Shown here: positions 21,906 through 33,243 of the stretch, one piece after another
Layout: the number at the start of each line of letters is the position of its first letter
Position numbering within the stretch: position 1 is the stretch's first letter
Origin: Dactylonectria macrodidyma
Lineage: Eukaryota > Ascomycota > Sordariomycetes > Hypocreales > Nectriaceae
DNA: 64,000 bases
Direction of reading: 5' to 3'
Assembly (NCBI GenBank): GCA_020744425.1
Contig: JAGMUV010000012.1
Span: forward strand, 1,240,001 to 1,304,000
Position numbers and translations under genes: made by a program
Notes under the pieces: model-generated
Databases searched by the model: none
What the model saw: the letters and a program-made list of their open reading frames with translations, nothing else
Told to the model about the DNA's origin: nothing

Positions 21906-23179
21906 TTCATGCCCCTATCGAAGTTTCAGCTCATCCACCGCTATCTCCGTCCCTTTGACCACACCAAGATTGACGAGACCGCGCCTCTTCCTAAGGTCTT
22001 CCAAGCTGCTGAAGAGTGGCCTGACCTTATCCAGCAAGTGTCACTCCAGCTTTTTCAACCAGGCACTTATCTCGCTGTAGATGAGTGCATGATCCGCTAC
22101 ACAGGCAAATCAGAAGAGACGGCTACGTTGAAGGATAAGCCCGTGAAGCTAGGGTTCAAGATATGGGTCGTCGCACAGAAGGGCTTTTTCCTTAGGTGGC
22201 TGTGGCACCTTAAGAACGCCAGGTACGGCGCTGTTGGCATTGAACCCGCGAAGACGAGGGCCTCGAGAGGGCGCGGCAAGAAGCAGGAGGAAGGCAGCGT
22301 TGTAATCCCCCTGAACTCGACTCAGAGCGTCGTTGTTGCCCTATGTAATCTGCTGCCAAAGCAGGCATATCACGTCGTCGTGGATAACCTCTTCTCCACA
22401 GCAGATCTCTTCCGCAGCCTTCGCACACACGGCCACGGTGCTACAAGCACAGCTCGCCCTAATTGTGGCATCCACAAGGAGCTCAAGGCAGATAAAAAGA
22501 AGGATAGCGGAAAATCAGGTTACGAATACAACGAGGTCAAGGTTATTACGACCGCTGACAATCAGGTAGGAAGCTACGATAAGATTCTATGCAAATCTCT
22601 TACTAACTTGTCTTCTTCTTCTCTTTATAGGTTAACCAAATCGCGTGGAAGGACAACGCCCTCGTGCTATTCCTGACAACCGTGTTCAAGGGCGATGAGC
22701 GTACCTCGCGGAAGAGGAAGAGACCGTCAACAGACCATCCACGAGCACGGCCGGTACAGCGTTTTTTTGGTGAGGAAGCCGTGAAGGAAGTCAACATTCC
22801 TACCGTGGCTGCTTTCTATAACGATGAGATGAATCATATTGATCGAGGCGATCAACTGAGGGCATATCTAGGCTATGACCACCCCCTTCGCCGCGGCGCT
22901 TGGCAGGCTCTTACGTGGACCTTCCTCTTTGAAGTCATCCTAGTTAACACCTATCTTCTGCAGCTACACGGCCAGCCGGATTGGGCAAAGTATATAGATC
23001 AACAAGAGTGGAGGGAGTGCATTTTTAACGCCTTATTTAACTTCTATTCTGAAGAAAGCGATTCCAGGAAGCATTACCGGACTGGGGTCGGGCTTGATAC
23101 TCAAGACCGCCAAAAATGCAGTGAACACAGCGATCGGGGCATCAATCATGTCAACCGGGGGGAAAATCGGATTGCCTAG
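21906..23179 (+). pseudogene. piggyBac transposase, N-terminally truncated
   Basis: Two exons (about 21906-22565 and 22631-23179; intron GTAGGA...TTATAG) give a DDE_Tnp_1_7 domain from PLSKFQLIHRYLRPFDHTK onwards. All three catalytic Asp positions are present: YLAVDECMIRYTGK, YHVVVDNLFSTADLF and NHIDRGDQLRAYLGY. The N-terminal 150 or so residues and the usual C-terminal cysteine-rich domain are absent. No TTAA site or terminal repeat could be assigned. The left break coincides with the break of the hAT fragment on the other strand. Confidence 0.85.
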
Positions 23180-23788
23180 CTTGTCAGGGCTTTCAACAGG
23201 GGCAGCCTAGGTCAAGGGGCCAGAAAAGAAGCCCCTTAGTGGAGGTAACAGGCAATACGAGGAAGAAGCGCGGCGGGCAGACTTGGTACGCATGTAAGTT
23301 GTGCAATGTTGCGATTTGTAACAACTGACGGATCCAATACGGCTAGGATGATCAGAGCCTTCAAAGGGGGTTTTCTGTGGAGACCAAAGATGATTGTATT
23401 CATGTGTGTATGATCTAGGATGCCTCCGGCCCCCTCTTTTCTCCTGAGGGGTTTTTCTAGTCATCTGACTAAGGTGTTAGATTGTGGCTGGGTAATGCAT
23501 CAAGGAGGTTATTCAGGTATCAGGATACTGCGATATCTGCATCTATGACTCAAGATGATGATAAAACCCCGCTCTAGAAGGAAATGGAGACGAGAGTCAA
23601 CAAGAACAAGAACAACAAGAACAATAAAACATATCATCAAGAATTGATCTACATTTTATCTGGCTATCCCTAATCTTTACTAAAGACACACCGCGTATCC
23701 AACATAAGGCTAGGATATCGGTGTATCAGAGGTTATGCCGCCACACGAGGGGTCAATCCAACACACCCCCCCAGCTGAAGCCGGGTAG
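23180..23788. repeat. transposon debris with dispersed repeat (23325-23462)
   Basis: Bases 23325-23462 resemble 7636-7760 (see there). The rest contains an AAC/AAG-rich stretch (23595-23625) and a C-rich stretch at 23765. No gene is recognised. Confidence 0.5.
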
Positions 23789-24142
23789 TGTCACGATGTG
23801 TATTTGGGTAGCAGGGCGTGTATATGGCGTGTGCCTGCTATAGCAATATCCTTCTAGCTATTTTAGCATAAAGGGTGTACAGGGACTCAGAGCGGGGACT
23901 TGACACAATCAAGAACATCCACACACCCAATCAGGTGCCTCACACGACAAAAGCTCGTGACAGGTAGTGTCACGATGTGTATTTGGGTAGCAGGGCGTGT
24001 ATATGGCGTGTGACTGCTATAGCAATATCCTTCTAGCTACTTTAGCATAAAGGATGTACAGGGACTCAGAGCGGGGACTTGACACAAGGAAGAACATACA
24101 CACACCCAATCAGATGCCACACACGATCAGAGATCGTAACAA
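23789..24142. repeat. two tandem short LTR-like units (about 175 bp each)
   Basis: Unit 1 (23789-23963) begins TGTCACGATG and ends CTCGTGACA, so its ends are inverted repeats as in an LTR. It is flanked on both sides by GGTAG, a 5-bp target duplication. Unit 2 (23969-24142) is about 93% identical, begins the same and ends ATCGTAACA. The two are separated only by GGTAG. No internal retrotransposon sequence is present between them. Confidence 0.7.
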
Positions 24143-24838
24143 GTACCTGCTTAGGCCACTGCGCCTCAGCACCTACTTAGACCTCTGGGCCTAAGCTGCC
24201 CTGACCTCTGCGTCTCGGCACTTAGGTGCATAAGGCCACCGCGTCTTAGCACCTGCCTTAGCCTCCGGGCTTAGGCTACTATGACCTCCGGGTCTTAGAT
24301 GCCTTGATTTACGGATCTTGGCTGTTAATCCAGGTCTACAAGAAGTCACAGAATCGGGCTACTTGTAGGCGTCAGGGTTCTGGCTTGATGGCCCTGATCA
24401 ATGGATGCTAGCTGCAGTGGTTTTTTCCCTCTTAGCTCCCGCGAGGTTTTCCCATCTGCAGTTTTTCCTATCATACGGATCTCGATTTATGGAGGTTTTG
24501 AATGCCGGCAGGCAGGAATAGGAATACTGGAGAATTCCAAGCCGGTTAATAAATATGGGTATGCTGACACCCGCCCTGACAATCCGCTGACGGATATCGG
24601 GCTCGAAATCATAGGTCAAATAGGGCTGCTTAATTGCTAGATGGAAGAGGAAGAAGGATTACAATCTTAGCTTATGCGGACTGTAGGTCCGAGCTACGGA
24701 CCTGCTTGGTCTGTAGCTCCGGCCCCGGGTTACTGTACTTAGGTTACTTTAGCTGTTGACACCAGCCTAGCACGTCATCTTGCCCCTAGGGGATTCTGTA
24801 GACATCTCTAGTAGATATCTTCATGACGGTAATAATAC
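24143..24838. other. degenerate repeats and unassigned sequence
   Basis: Bases 24143-24300 hold several loosely repeated units of about 30-35 bp built on GCGTCTYAGCACCT and GACCTCYGGGYCTTAG. From 24300 to 24838 nothing is recognised. Confidence 0.4.
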
Positions 24839-26332
24839 AACAACAACAACAACAACAACAACAACCTGGAGGTTGTCGAAGAGTGCGAACTCAGCAATAA
24901 GATTGGCTACTTTACGATGGATAATCACGATGCTAACGATACTATGCTTGACGATGTCGCAAAAGAGATTGATGGTTTAGACCCGGTTGCCAGGCGACTA
25001 CGCTGCAGTGGGCACGTCATGAACCTCATCGTTCAAGCCTTCCTTTTTCGGAGTAAGGCAAAGAAGATTCAGGAGGATGAGCAAGAGGGGATTGATGAGG
25101 TGTATGAGCGACTGTGCAGACTATCCGAAAAAGAAGAAGGGGGCGTCATTACGAAGGCACAAGCCACCGAGGAATGGCGGGAGTTTAATGTTCTGGGGAA
25201 GCTCCACAACTTGTGCATGTATTCAAGGAGCTCTACCAGCATCTGCAACGACTTCAAGGACAAGATTGGCAGGGCCTTGCCGAGGGGCAATGATACACGC
25301 TGGAATTCATGGTTTCGTCTTATTGACGTAGCAATTGAGAGGCGGGCAAAGTTCATAGATTGGGTTCAAGAAAATCATGCCAAGATCGAGAAAGATGCAC
25401 TGGACTACAACGACTGGAACGAGCTCCGAGACATCCATGCGTTTCTACAACCATTTCACCAGATCTCAGTACGCCAAGGCCAGGAGAACACACTCGATGA
25501 AGTTCTATCTCATATGGATTTCCTCCATCATCACTTCACGCAGGCTAAAGACAAGGCTTTCAGTAACCCACGCTTCTACGCGCGCTTTCACGTGGCTTGG
25601 CTAAAGTTCGAGAAGTATTACCAGCTTACCGAACAGGCCCCCGTGTACGTGGCCGGTATCCTCCTCCACCCAGCACTCCGAAAGAGCTATCTGAGTGAGC
25701 AGTGGAAGAGAAACCCAGCCTGGGTTAGCAATGCCGTGAAGTCTGTTAGAAAGATTTGGTCCACAGAGTACAAGAGCTACCAGCTCCAAGATAAGCAACA
25801 GGAGAAAGGGCAAGAACTCGACGAGTTCGATCGCTGGAGGCAGAAGGTGTACAGCACAGCGAGCGAGGTGAAGGATGAATTCGACCGCTTTATTTATGTA
25901 AGTAATTTGAAGCCTTCTACCTAATGGCCAGGTTTTGACGATACTTCGCAGGGCTCACAAGTTGGGATTGGACAACAAACGGCCTTACAGTGGTGGCTTG
26001 AACCGACCCAGCGAGAGAATTTTCCCCTCCTCTGCCGTATGGCCGTTGACATATTCTGCATCCCTCCGATGTCTACGGAAGCTGAGCGAATTTTCTCAGG
26101 CGCAAGACGGCAGGTTACATGGGATAGAAGTAGCATGTCTGCCAAAATGGTAGAGGCATGTGAGTGCATTAAAAGCTAGATAAGGGTTCCAAAGGGAAAA
26201 AGCAGGCCGCTTCTTGCAGGGGTGTTAGGGGGAGCGGAGGATATCGACGCGGCTGTAAGGATTCTCCAAGAAGATATTGAGATGGGCAAGGGGGAAGAAA
26301 GCGATAGCGAGCCTAGCGAATTGGTAGCATAG
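24839..26332 (+). pseudogene. hAT transposase, N-terminally truncated
   Basis: After a run of nine AAC codons the frame reads LEVVEECELSNKIGYFTMDN (second catalytic Asp region), RRLRCSGHVMNLIVQAFLF, the RGNDTRWNSWFRLIDVA block and LHPALRKSYLSEQW. An intron (25898-25951, GTAAGT...CGCAG) leads to the dimerisation exon PMSTEAERIFSGARRQVTWD and MVEACECIKS. TAG at 26177-26179 interrupts just after this, where TGG is expected, and the frame then continues to TAG at 26330-26332. The first catalytic Asp and the BED finger are lost. Confidence 0.82.
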
Positions 26333-26529
26333 GTAGGCAGGCAATGCGAGACATCTTTGAGGTGCCCAGTGCTAAGGTGCATGTCGGCACCGAGCTTGCC
26401 AAAGACAGGGGGAAAAAAACAAAGGAATTAGATATTGATTCATATGAAACCGAAACTATACTGGCGTCCGGTTTCATGAAGCTGAAACTCACTCCAGTTT
26501 CAGTTTCATAGCGTGTCTATCCAGCACTG
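24839..26529 (+). mobile_element. hAT element, 5'-truncated, with right terminus
   Basis: The transposase (listed separately) is followed by about 195 bp of non-coding DNA ending CAGTTTCAGTTTCATAGCGT and TCTATCCAGCACTG at 26529. The last bases, read on the minus strand as CAGTGCTGGATAGACACGCT, look like a hAT end. The left end and the BED-finger region are missing. Confidence 0.65.
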
Positions 26530-26626
26530 CCCATAGGGACCTCTAGATTGGCAATGCAGCCCCGATCCTCACAGGCGCTCACCTACCCTAGGGCCAAAAC
26601 TAGGTATAGGGTAATGAATCAACGGG

Positions 26627-26755
26627 AATCAATCAACGGGCACCTACATTGAATTGAATTGCATTGACTTATGTAATCTGGAATCCAGGATTGAATTGCA
26701 TTGAATTGAATTGATTCAATAATATTGCATCAATATTGAAAGCCGTTGATTGATT
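26627..26755. mobile_element. 129-bp AT-rich MITE-like inverted repeat
   Basis: AATCAATCAACGG (26627-26639) and CCGTTGATTGATT (26743-26755) are exact inverted repeats. The interior is built from TTGAATTG and CATTGAATTGAATTG units. It is non-coding. A similar short element with related ends lies at 44828-44934. Confidence 0.6.
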
Positions 26756-26802
26756 AGCAAGCCTGAACCTCGGGACGAGGTTGGCAGGCGGCTTGCCCCA
26801 CA

Positions 26803-27063
26803 ATGCCAACAGGTACCGGTAGTAGTGAGGAGCCTCTCGGATATGGACCCGGCCCGTGCACGCGGAGACTAGATGACGATCTGTTTCCTATGACAAGTGG
26901 CTCATCTTGGATAGGGTCCCTCGGATATGGACCCAGCCTGCACACGCGGAGGCCAAATGACGATCTGTTCTCGTTCACAACAGGCTCATCTTGGATGCGG
27001 TTTCTCGGATATGGACCTGGCCCGCGTACGCGGAGACTAGATGACGACCCGTTCTCGGCGTAG
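26803..27063 (+). repeat. 84-bp in-frame tandem repeat (minisatellite), about 2.7 copies
   Basis: An 86-codon frame from ATG 26803 contains units of 28 residues: LGYGPGPCTRRLDDDLFPMT with SGSSWIGS, then LGYGPSLHTRRPNDDLFSFT with TGSSWMRF, then LGYGPGPRTRRLDDDPFSA and stop. Differences between units are substitutions that keep the frame, which hints at coding use, but no intron or longer gene could be joined to it and no family is recognised. It ends 128 bp before the GH3 start codon. Confidence 0.6.
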
Positions 27064-27190
27064 TCTACTATGCTTGTGCAAGGATGCTTATCGAAGCAAA
27101 GCTTGATGCCTGAAGGCGACTGATTTAACTATGATGTCTGTCCACATGCACACACATCCCAATTTAACAAGTCAGCTAGCTGAACCGACT

Positions 27191-30128
27191 ATGAAGGCGC
27201 TTTCCACTCTCCTGCTGGTTTTCCTTTTGCCAGTAGCAAGGGCACTCGCTCCAGCAGCGACAGACTTGGCATATGAAGTGCCTCCTCCTGTTGCCGATGG
27301 CGGCAAATCCTGGAAGAACGCCCTTAACAGGGCATCCACTCTAGTTGCCGAGATGACTATTGACGAGAAGGTACCAACGCTTGAACTATTGAGACACTGT
27401 AAGAATCTAACGCAAATAGGTTTCGATAGTGACTGGACAGCAAGGTCCATGTGCAGGCAACACTGGAGAGATCCCTCGACTTGGTGTTCCCCGCATTTGT
27501 TACCAAGACGGCCCAGCAGGTGTCCGACCCGCCCTTGGTAGCACACAGTTCCCGTCTGGAGTCACAACGGCGGCAACTTGGGACGTGGACTTGATCTACG
27601 CCCGCTCTAGAGCCATGGGACAAGAGTTCTACGACATGGGAGTCCACGTTGCCATATCCATGGTCACAGGTAAGCATGTTTGAAAAGTGGCGGGCTCGTA
27701 TCACTTACCAATTCCGCCACAGGTGGCCCACTGGGCCGATCCCCTCACGGTGGCCGTAACTGGGAAGGATGGTATGGAGTCTCCCTCTGCCATAATCAGC
27801 GGACCCCAGTTCTAATTATTAGCAGGTATGCAGATCCGTACGCGACGGGGATAGCAAGCTGGTATGGCGTAAGAGGGTTTCTAGATGCCGGTGTCCAGAC
27901 TTGCTCCAAGCATTACATCTTCAACGAGCAGGAAACGTTCCGGTCAGTCCATGACCTCAAGATGCCACTCTTCTCGCTAACGCCTCCCCAGAAATCCCTT
28001 CAACTTTACTGAGCCATACAGTGTTTACAACGCATCAGAGCAAGTCCCTATCTCAAGTAATGTTGATGACAAGACCAACCATGAGATGTATTTGTGGCCG
28101 TTTGCAGAGGCGGTTCGAGCGGGGACTACCCATGTCATGTGCGCCTACAACAGTGTCAATGGCACACACTCGTGCGCCAACTCCGTCTCAAACAACGGGC
28201 TGCTCAAGGGTGAATTGAGCTTTCAAGGCGCCATCATAAGTGACTGGGGAGGTACTGGCATGCTGAACGTCAGCCCTTTTTGATCTCTCGGCTAACAAGA
28301 CTTCAGGTACATGGGGCACCGACCCCTTTGTAATGGGCGGACTCGATATCAACATGCCTGGGCTGGGTTTTGGCAACGTCACAGGCCCCTTCTTCGATAA
28401 GGAACTATACCATCTTGTGTCCAATCGCACCATCGCAATGTCTCGCCTAGATGACATGGTCACTCGCGCCCTCACTCCACTCATTGCAACCGGCCAGATG
28501 GACCGTCCTCTTCCCGCCACGGCCGTCAACTCGGTCGGGTCTGCAAGATGGCCGGAGCCCGCGACCTACCGCAACGTGCAAAAGCCAGCCACGATCGACT
28601 TGATTAGACAGATTTCTGCGGATGGAACTGTGCTCTTGAAAAATACGCGAGGCCTGCCCCTTAGAAACCCTCAAAACATTGCAGTCATTGGCCAGGATGC
28701 GGGGCCTAACATTCTTGGTCCTCAAGGATGCGGAAAGCTCTTTCGAGATTGCGACATCTTCAACAACAACGGGACTCTTAGCCTTGCGGGCGGATCCGGG
28801 TACGCTTGGCCAAAGAACCTCATTACCCCACTGGAGGCTATTCAAGCTAAAGCGCTTGAAACTGGATCCCTCGTCCAATTCGTACTCGATAACACCGCAG
28901 TGGACACGATCAAAACCACGCTGACTGGGTCTTCGCTGCCCATTGCGCAGCCAGATGTGTGTCTTGTTTTTGCTGATAGATACATGAGGGAAAATATGGA
29001 CAGAAACGACCTAAGCCTTAACATTGGTGACTGGACGCATTCCGAAGACATCATTCGCCAAACTGCGGCCAACTGCAACAACACCATTGTTGTTCTCCAC
29101 GTTGGAGGCCCAGTTGTCATGGAAGGGTGGATTGACAACCCGAATGTGACTGCAGTGGTTGCGCCATTGTTTCCAGGAGAACAAACTGGTCCTGGTCTGG
29201 TGGATATTCTTTGGGGGCATGTTTCGCCCAGCGCAAAGTTGCCTTTTACCAGTCTGTATGTCCTAACTTGCTCTCATCATCATTGGCTGACATCCTGGGC
29301 AGTTGGTAAGCAGGAATCCGACTATCCTCCTGCCACTATATCGTATGACAAAAGCATCAAGCCACAGGCAAACTTCACCGAAAAGCTCCTCATCGACTAC
29401 CGATGGTTTGACGCTCACAACATTACACCACGATTTGGTAAACTTCGGGTCCTATAGCAGTCGACGTGGCAGCTGCTAAGTAAACAATAGAGTTCGGATT
29501 CGGGTTATCGTATTCAACATTCCAGTATCGTGACATTGGGATCCTCCATCACAGCTACCCCGACCCACGTTCAATCCAAGCTACCAGCGAAGAGTTCATC
29601 GGAAGGAAAAATGGAGACACTATATATGATGTTTTGTTTAGTGTGACTGCGATGGTCAAGAATACTGGACAGTGGGTAGCATCTGAAGTGGCCCAACTTG
29701 TAAGAATGCCTGCTCTATTATCTCTTCTATGCTCTAACAGTGTCGTCACAATAGTACGTCGAATTCCCCGTTGAGGAAGAAGAACCACCGCGAGTTCTGC
29801 GGGGGTTTGTCAAATTGAAGAGCATGCGACCAGGTGCCAAAGAGAAGGCTACTTTTCCGTGAGTTTTGGATGACAGCGCATTGTCCCGTGGTCCAGACAA
29901 GAATACACTGACAAATCTTTATAGCATTCGCCGCAAAGATGTCATGATCTGGGATGTTGTCCTCCAAAAATGGCGATTCCCGAAGGGTCAAAATGTCACA
30001 TTTCATGTCGGAACCAGCTCGAGGAACCTGCCACTCGTGAGTTAACTAAGTTCCCCTTCCGTTCTTTCATGCTCAATGAATCTATTCTAACTATGTAACC
30101 ACAGTCACTTAAGCATAGACTGAGATAG
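27191..30128 (+). CDS. glycoside hydrolase family 3 (secreted beta-glucosidase type)
   Basis: Extracellular enzyme expected to release terminal beta-linked sugars. Eleven exons join to 794 residues: 27191-27370, 27420-27669, 27723-27771, 27826-27942, 27992-28251, 28307-29251, 29303-29437, 29491-29699, 29755-29858, 29925-30036, 30105-30128. Introns are 49-68 bp. The start [20 protein letters not shown] is a signal peptide. GH3 landmarks are [50 protein letters not shown] (Lys188-His189) and [15 protein letters not shown] with the nucleophile Asp283; the second domain has [18 protein letters not shown] and [14 protein letters not shown], and the C-terminal FnIII-like domain [15 protein letters not shown]. 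No stop or frameshift remains after splicing. Substrate (glucoside, xyloside or other) cannot be told. The exon 6 donor (A|GTCTGT) was chosen because it restores the conserved LPFTIGK. Confidence 0.92.
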
Positions 30129-31370
30129 TAACCACTTGGGATGCGCCTACAGCTTGAGGGGGATGGTATGCTGGCTAGAGAGGAGCCAAGAGAGAGGGAT
30201 CCTATGTAGTAACTCTGCAAATCCTATATACAGAGGCGTCCCAATGCATGAAGATGAGTTACTAGATCAATGCCGGGTCTTGCTTGACCTTTAAGGTGAG
30301 GCCTCAGGTCAAGGAATGCGATCCTTCTAGGCCCTTGATACCGCCTACACTTGACGTATTCGGAAGCCTCAAAAAGAGGGACAAAGGGGGGCTTTTGGGC
30401 TACCCTGGCAATGATTCACAGCCACATGGATGTCAAGTGCCGAACTTACACAATGCTGTACGGGAGACGAGATTCGCGCTCGGCCGTTTTGCCGGTCGAT
30501 ATCCTCGTAACTTCCCCGGAAGATCAGCAAGAGTCGATGCCTCGGCTTCTGAAATGAGCTGAGGCTGTATGCGTGCTCCTACCAGGTGCAGTTGTGGCGA
30601 CTGGCAAGATTTTCTTGAACGATTGAGTAATGTTGATAACATGACATTCTGTTTCCTGTAGAATGCCCTTGCTTTATCTCGTCCTAACAGCTCGAGCACA
30701 TGGTGAGTAAAGCAGATGTGTGTTACGTTCGGATTTTGGCTTGCAAGGTGCTTCAAAAGGAAGACAAATGATCTAGCCAACGAGGTCGCACTGAGCTACG
30801 TTGAGCGCTCTGTCCTCCTTCGCGAGTCTCAACAGACGCCGTCAAACTTCGGTCCAGCTCTCAACCACGACCATAAGCGCCCCTCTCTCCATCCTGATGT
30901 TAATACTATGAGCAGTATAGCCACCTTGGTCTCGGCATGCAGGGACCAGGGGCATTTGAAAGAGGCGAAAGAGCTAGAGATGCGAGTGTTGGATGGAGGT
31001 GAGAAAGAGGGTACTAGGAAAAGCAGCATCCCTGCATGCTACTTTAGCTAAGATGGCTGGAAACTTGGCAGTCAATCCCATCTTCGCTTTGTGTGAATAC
31101 AGTGCGCAAACTGTATCGGATACTATCTTTATCTTGCGCCGCTCTTCTGTAGTAAATGAAGGGATCCCGCCCCCTTCCGCTCGCTATTATGCTGTGTCCC
31201 AAGGTCATCATTCATCAACGTCACTACAGTATAAAGCCTGCATCTACTGCAAGACTCTCAAGAGATACCATGCAGAGAGGTATGTTCCTCTTGGCCATGA
31301 CAAAATTCAACATGAAAAGGCCCATTCCACGTATCTACCATGCGCTTGCCACATTCATATGAGAGCTTAG
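30129..31370 (+). pseudogene. relic of an NLR-type gene with TPR repeats
   Basis: Only scattered coding is left. Bases 30895-31070 read VNTMSSIATLVSACRDQGHL, KEAKELEMRVLD and, one frame over, MEVRKRVLGK and LATLAKMAGNLA-like sequence. This is the kinesin-light-chain-type TPR pattern common at the C-terminus of fungal NB-ARC or patatin-type NLR proteins. No nucleotide-binding domain remains. Upstream (30240-30850) there are several short open stretches with no clear match, and stops in all frames. The NLR assignment rests on the TPR pattern only. Confidence 0.5.
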
Positions 31371-31708
31371 CCGTTAGTGTCGACCTTCAGCTCGAAGCAA
31401 TAGCCGACCCTTGCTCGGGCTGGGACATTTAACTCTGCTACTGTTGATTACTCAAGCTTTCGATTGTGGATTTCAGGAATGAGCTACGCAAGGATGCTAT
31501 CGCACTGCACCATCAAATCCCGAAAAAAAATTAACATTAAAAAGTCCTTTCTTTTTCTTCTTTCACCCTTGATCCTCATGAGGGCCATTGTGAATCAGTT
31601 TAAACCAAGCATTGTCCGTTCTGAGTCCTTACAAACAGCGTCTTCGTTTCTCATTCGCATCGCCGTCCGGTTCTGGCCCACTGCAAGCGGCTTTGACAGT
31701 TCAGATAC
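31371..31708. other. upstream region of the DUF1275 gene
   Basis: About 340 bp with an A-rich run (AAAAAAAAATTAAC near 31523) and a CTTTCTTTTTCTTCTTTCACC pyrimidine tract at 31550, as is usual upstream of fungal start codons. Nothing else is recognised. Confidence 0.5.
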
Positions 31709-32560
31709 ATGTTGCGCTCCAGTGCCCCGAAAAATGATCAAGGGGAAGTTTTGCCTCTACCGAACGGTGCTGCGCCAAACGACCCGACACCACAACCGTT
31801 GGGGCAAAAGTCTTGGTGGGCGTTGAACCTTCGCAATGAGGTTAGCATGCACCACGCTGATATCCCAGTGTGCCTGTGCAGCCTCGTCTCTGGTCTTTGC
31901 GACAGCATCATCTTCAACGCCAGCTCGGTTTTTGCCTCGATGCAAACTGGCAACACCATCTTCTTGGCCTTGGGAACAACATCCTTGCCGTCGAACGTTC
32001 CCTTAATGTGGCTTCGGGCTCTGTGCTCTATTGTTGCGTTCCAATTAGGTGTTTTCTGCTTTGCAAAAACCAGACACATCAAGCCAAGATCCAACGGGAC
32101 ATTGGGAGCAACCTTTCTGGTTCAAGCTACAATCATTTGGATAGCAGCGGCCCTGGCTCAAAGTGGTGTTGTACCAGCATTTCAATCGCTTTCTACAGCC
32201 GAGGACTTACATCACCACGAATCTATGGATTACTCCATTCTTGGACCGATCATCTTGCTGGCTTTTCAGTTTGGCGGTCAGATCGTTTGCAGTCGACAAC
32301 TCGGGTTTAACGAGGTGCCCACAAACGTCTTGACGAGTGTGTACTGCGATATCTTCAACGATCCCAACATGTTGGCGAAATGGACAGAGAACCCGAAGAG
32401 AAATCGCCGGATCAGTTCTGTGATACTTATGCTGCTAGGAGGAACCATCGGGGCCGTCTTGTGCCGAAGCAGTGCAGGCATGAGCTCCGCTCTGTGGATT
32501 GCCGGTGGTGTCAAATTTGGCATCTCAATGGCGTGGTTTGCGTGGAAGCCGAAGGCTTAG
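31709..32560 (+). CDS. DUF1275 (YoaK-type) integral membrane protein
   Basis: Intronless frame of 283 residues. The sequence holds about six hydrophobic segments, among them DIPVCLCSLVSGLCDSIIFN, TIFLALGTTS..LMWLRALCSIVAFQLGVFCF, TFLVQATIIWIAAALAQSGV, ILGPIILLAFQFGGQI, SSVILMLLGGTIGAVLC and ALWIAGGVKFGISMAWFAW. The FASMQTGNTIFLALG motif and the GFNEVPTNVLTSVYCDI motif are typical of the family. Function of the family in fungi is unknown; a transport role is often assumed. The true start could be the later Met in EVSMHHADIP. It is intact, converging on the dioxygenase gene. Confidence 0.88.
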   Translation: MLRSSAPKNDQGEVLPLPNGAAPNDPTPQPLGQKSWWALNLRNEVSMHHADIPVCLCSLVSGLCDSIIFNASSVFASMQTGNTIFLALGTTSLPSNVPLMWLRALCSIVAFQLGVFCFAKTRHIKPRSNGTLGATFLVQATIIWIAAALAQSGVVPAFQSLSTAEDLHHHESMDYSILGPIILLAFQFGGQIVCSRQLGFNEVPTNVLTSVYCDIFNDPNMLAKWTENPKRNRRISSVILMLLGGTIGAVLCRSSAGMSSALWIAGGVKFGISMAWFAWKPKA

Positions 32561-33243
32561 ATGTAGATGCAAAGTAAGAGACGGGCATGAGAAGCTGTGT
32601 GGTTGATACAATGACTGATGGTTGATGGAGGTGCAGTCCATATAGATGGACCTTCTTGTTAAAGTCAATCCTCTAGCGCTCTATAGATGTGTCGAATTCT
32701 AATTGATGCCAAGTTCATGGGTTGTTATGTCTTTGTCACCCAACTCCGATAAGGTTGAAAACAGTGTTCAAGATACCATGCTGCCGGCTTCTGTGGAGTT
32801 CCTCAATGACTTCGGCTTCGTCAATTCGGCTGCATAACGACGTGTTGTAGGTCCAAACACAAAACTCTGATCACACAAGCACTACACACTGACAAGTCCG
32901 AGTGACTTCAAACTAAAACAAACCATAGAAACTACATAACGCTATGTCTAGATTACTCGCTAACAACCAACAGTGGTGTTTGGACGTTCAGGCAGGTATC
33001 CGAAAGACTATTGCGCATGCGAGTGTTCATTATAAAGTAATTCTGAACATTCATAATGGGAAAGCCCTTATCAATTGGGATATCACATGCTTAAGAGCCT
33101 ACGAGGCAGGCTGTGGTGAAGCCTGGTGGCTAAAGTTCCTCTCTACTGACTCCGTAAACCACTCTCCGACGGTAGTAGGCGGGCTGCACAAACTTGCGTT
33201 AGACCCAGGACATGAGCATGGGAATCACAGAACAATCCACTTA
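32561..33243. other. intergenic between convergent genes
   Basis: About 680 bp between the ends of the DUF1275 and dioxygenase genes. A 139-codon frame at 32944-33360 starts here but overlaps the dioxygenase antisense and has no family signature. Nothing else is recognised. Confidence 0.5.

Noticed and set aside
27191..30128. GH3 gene as a pseudogene, because its pieces lie in different frames
   Set aside because: Ten short introns with proper ends join all pieces into one 794-codon frame.
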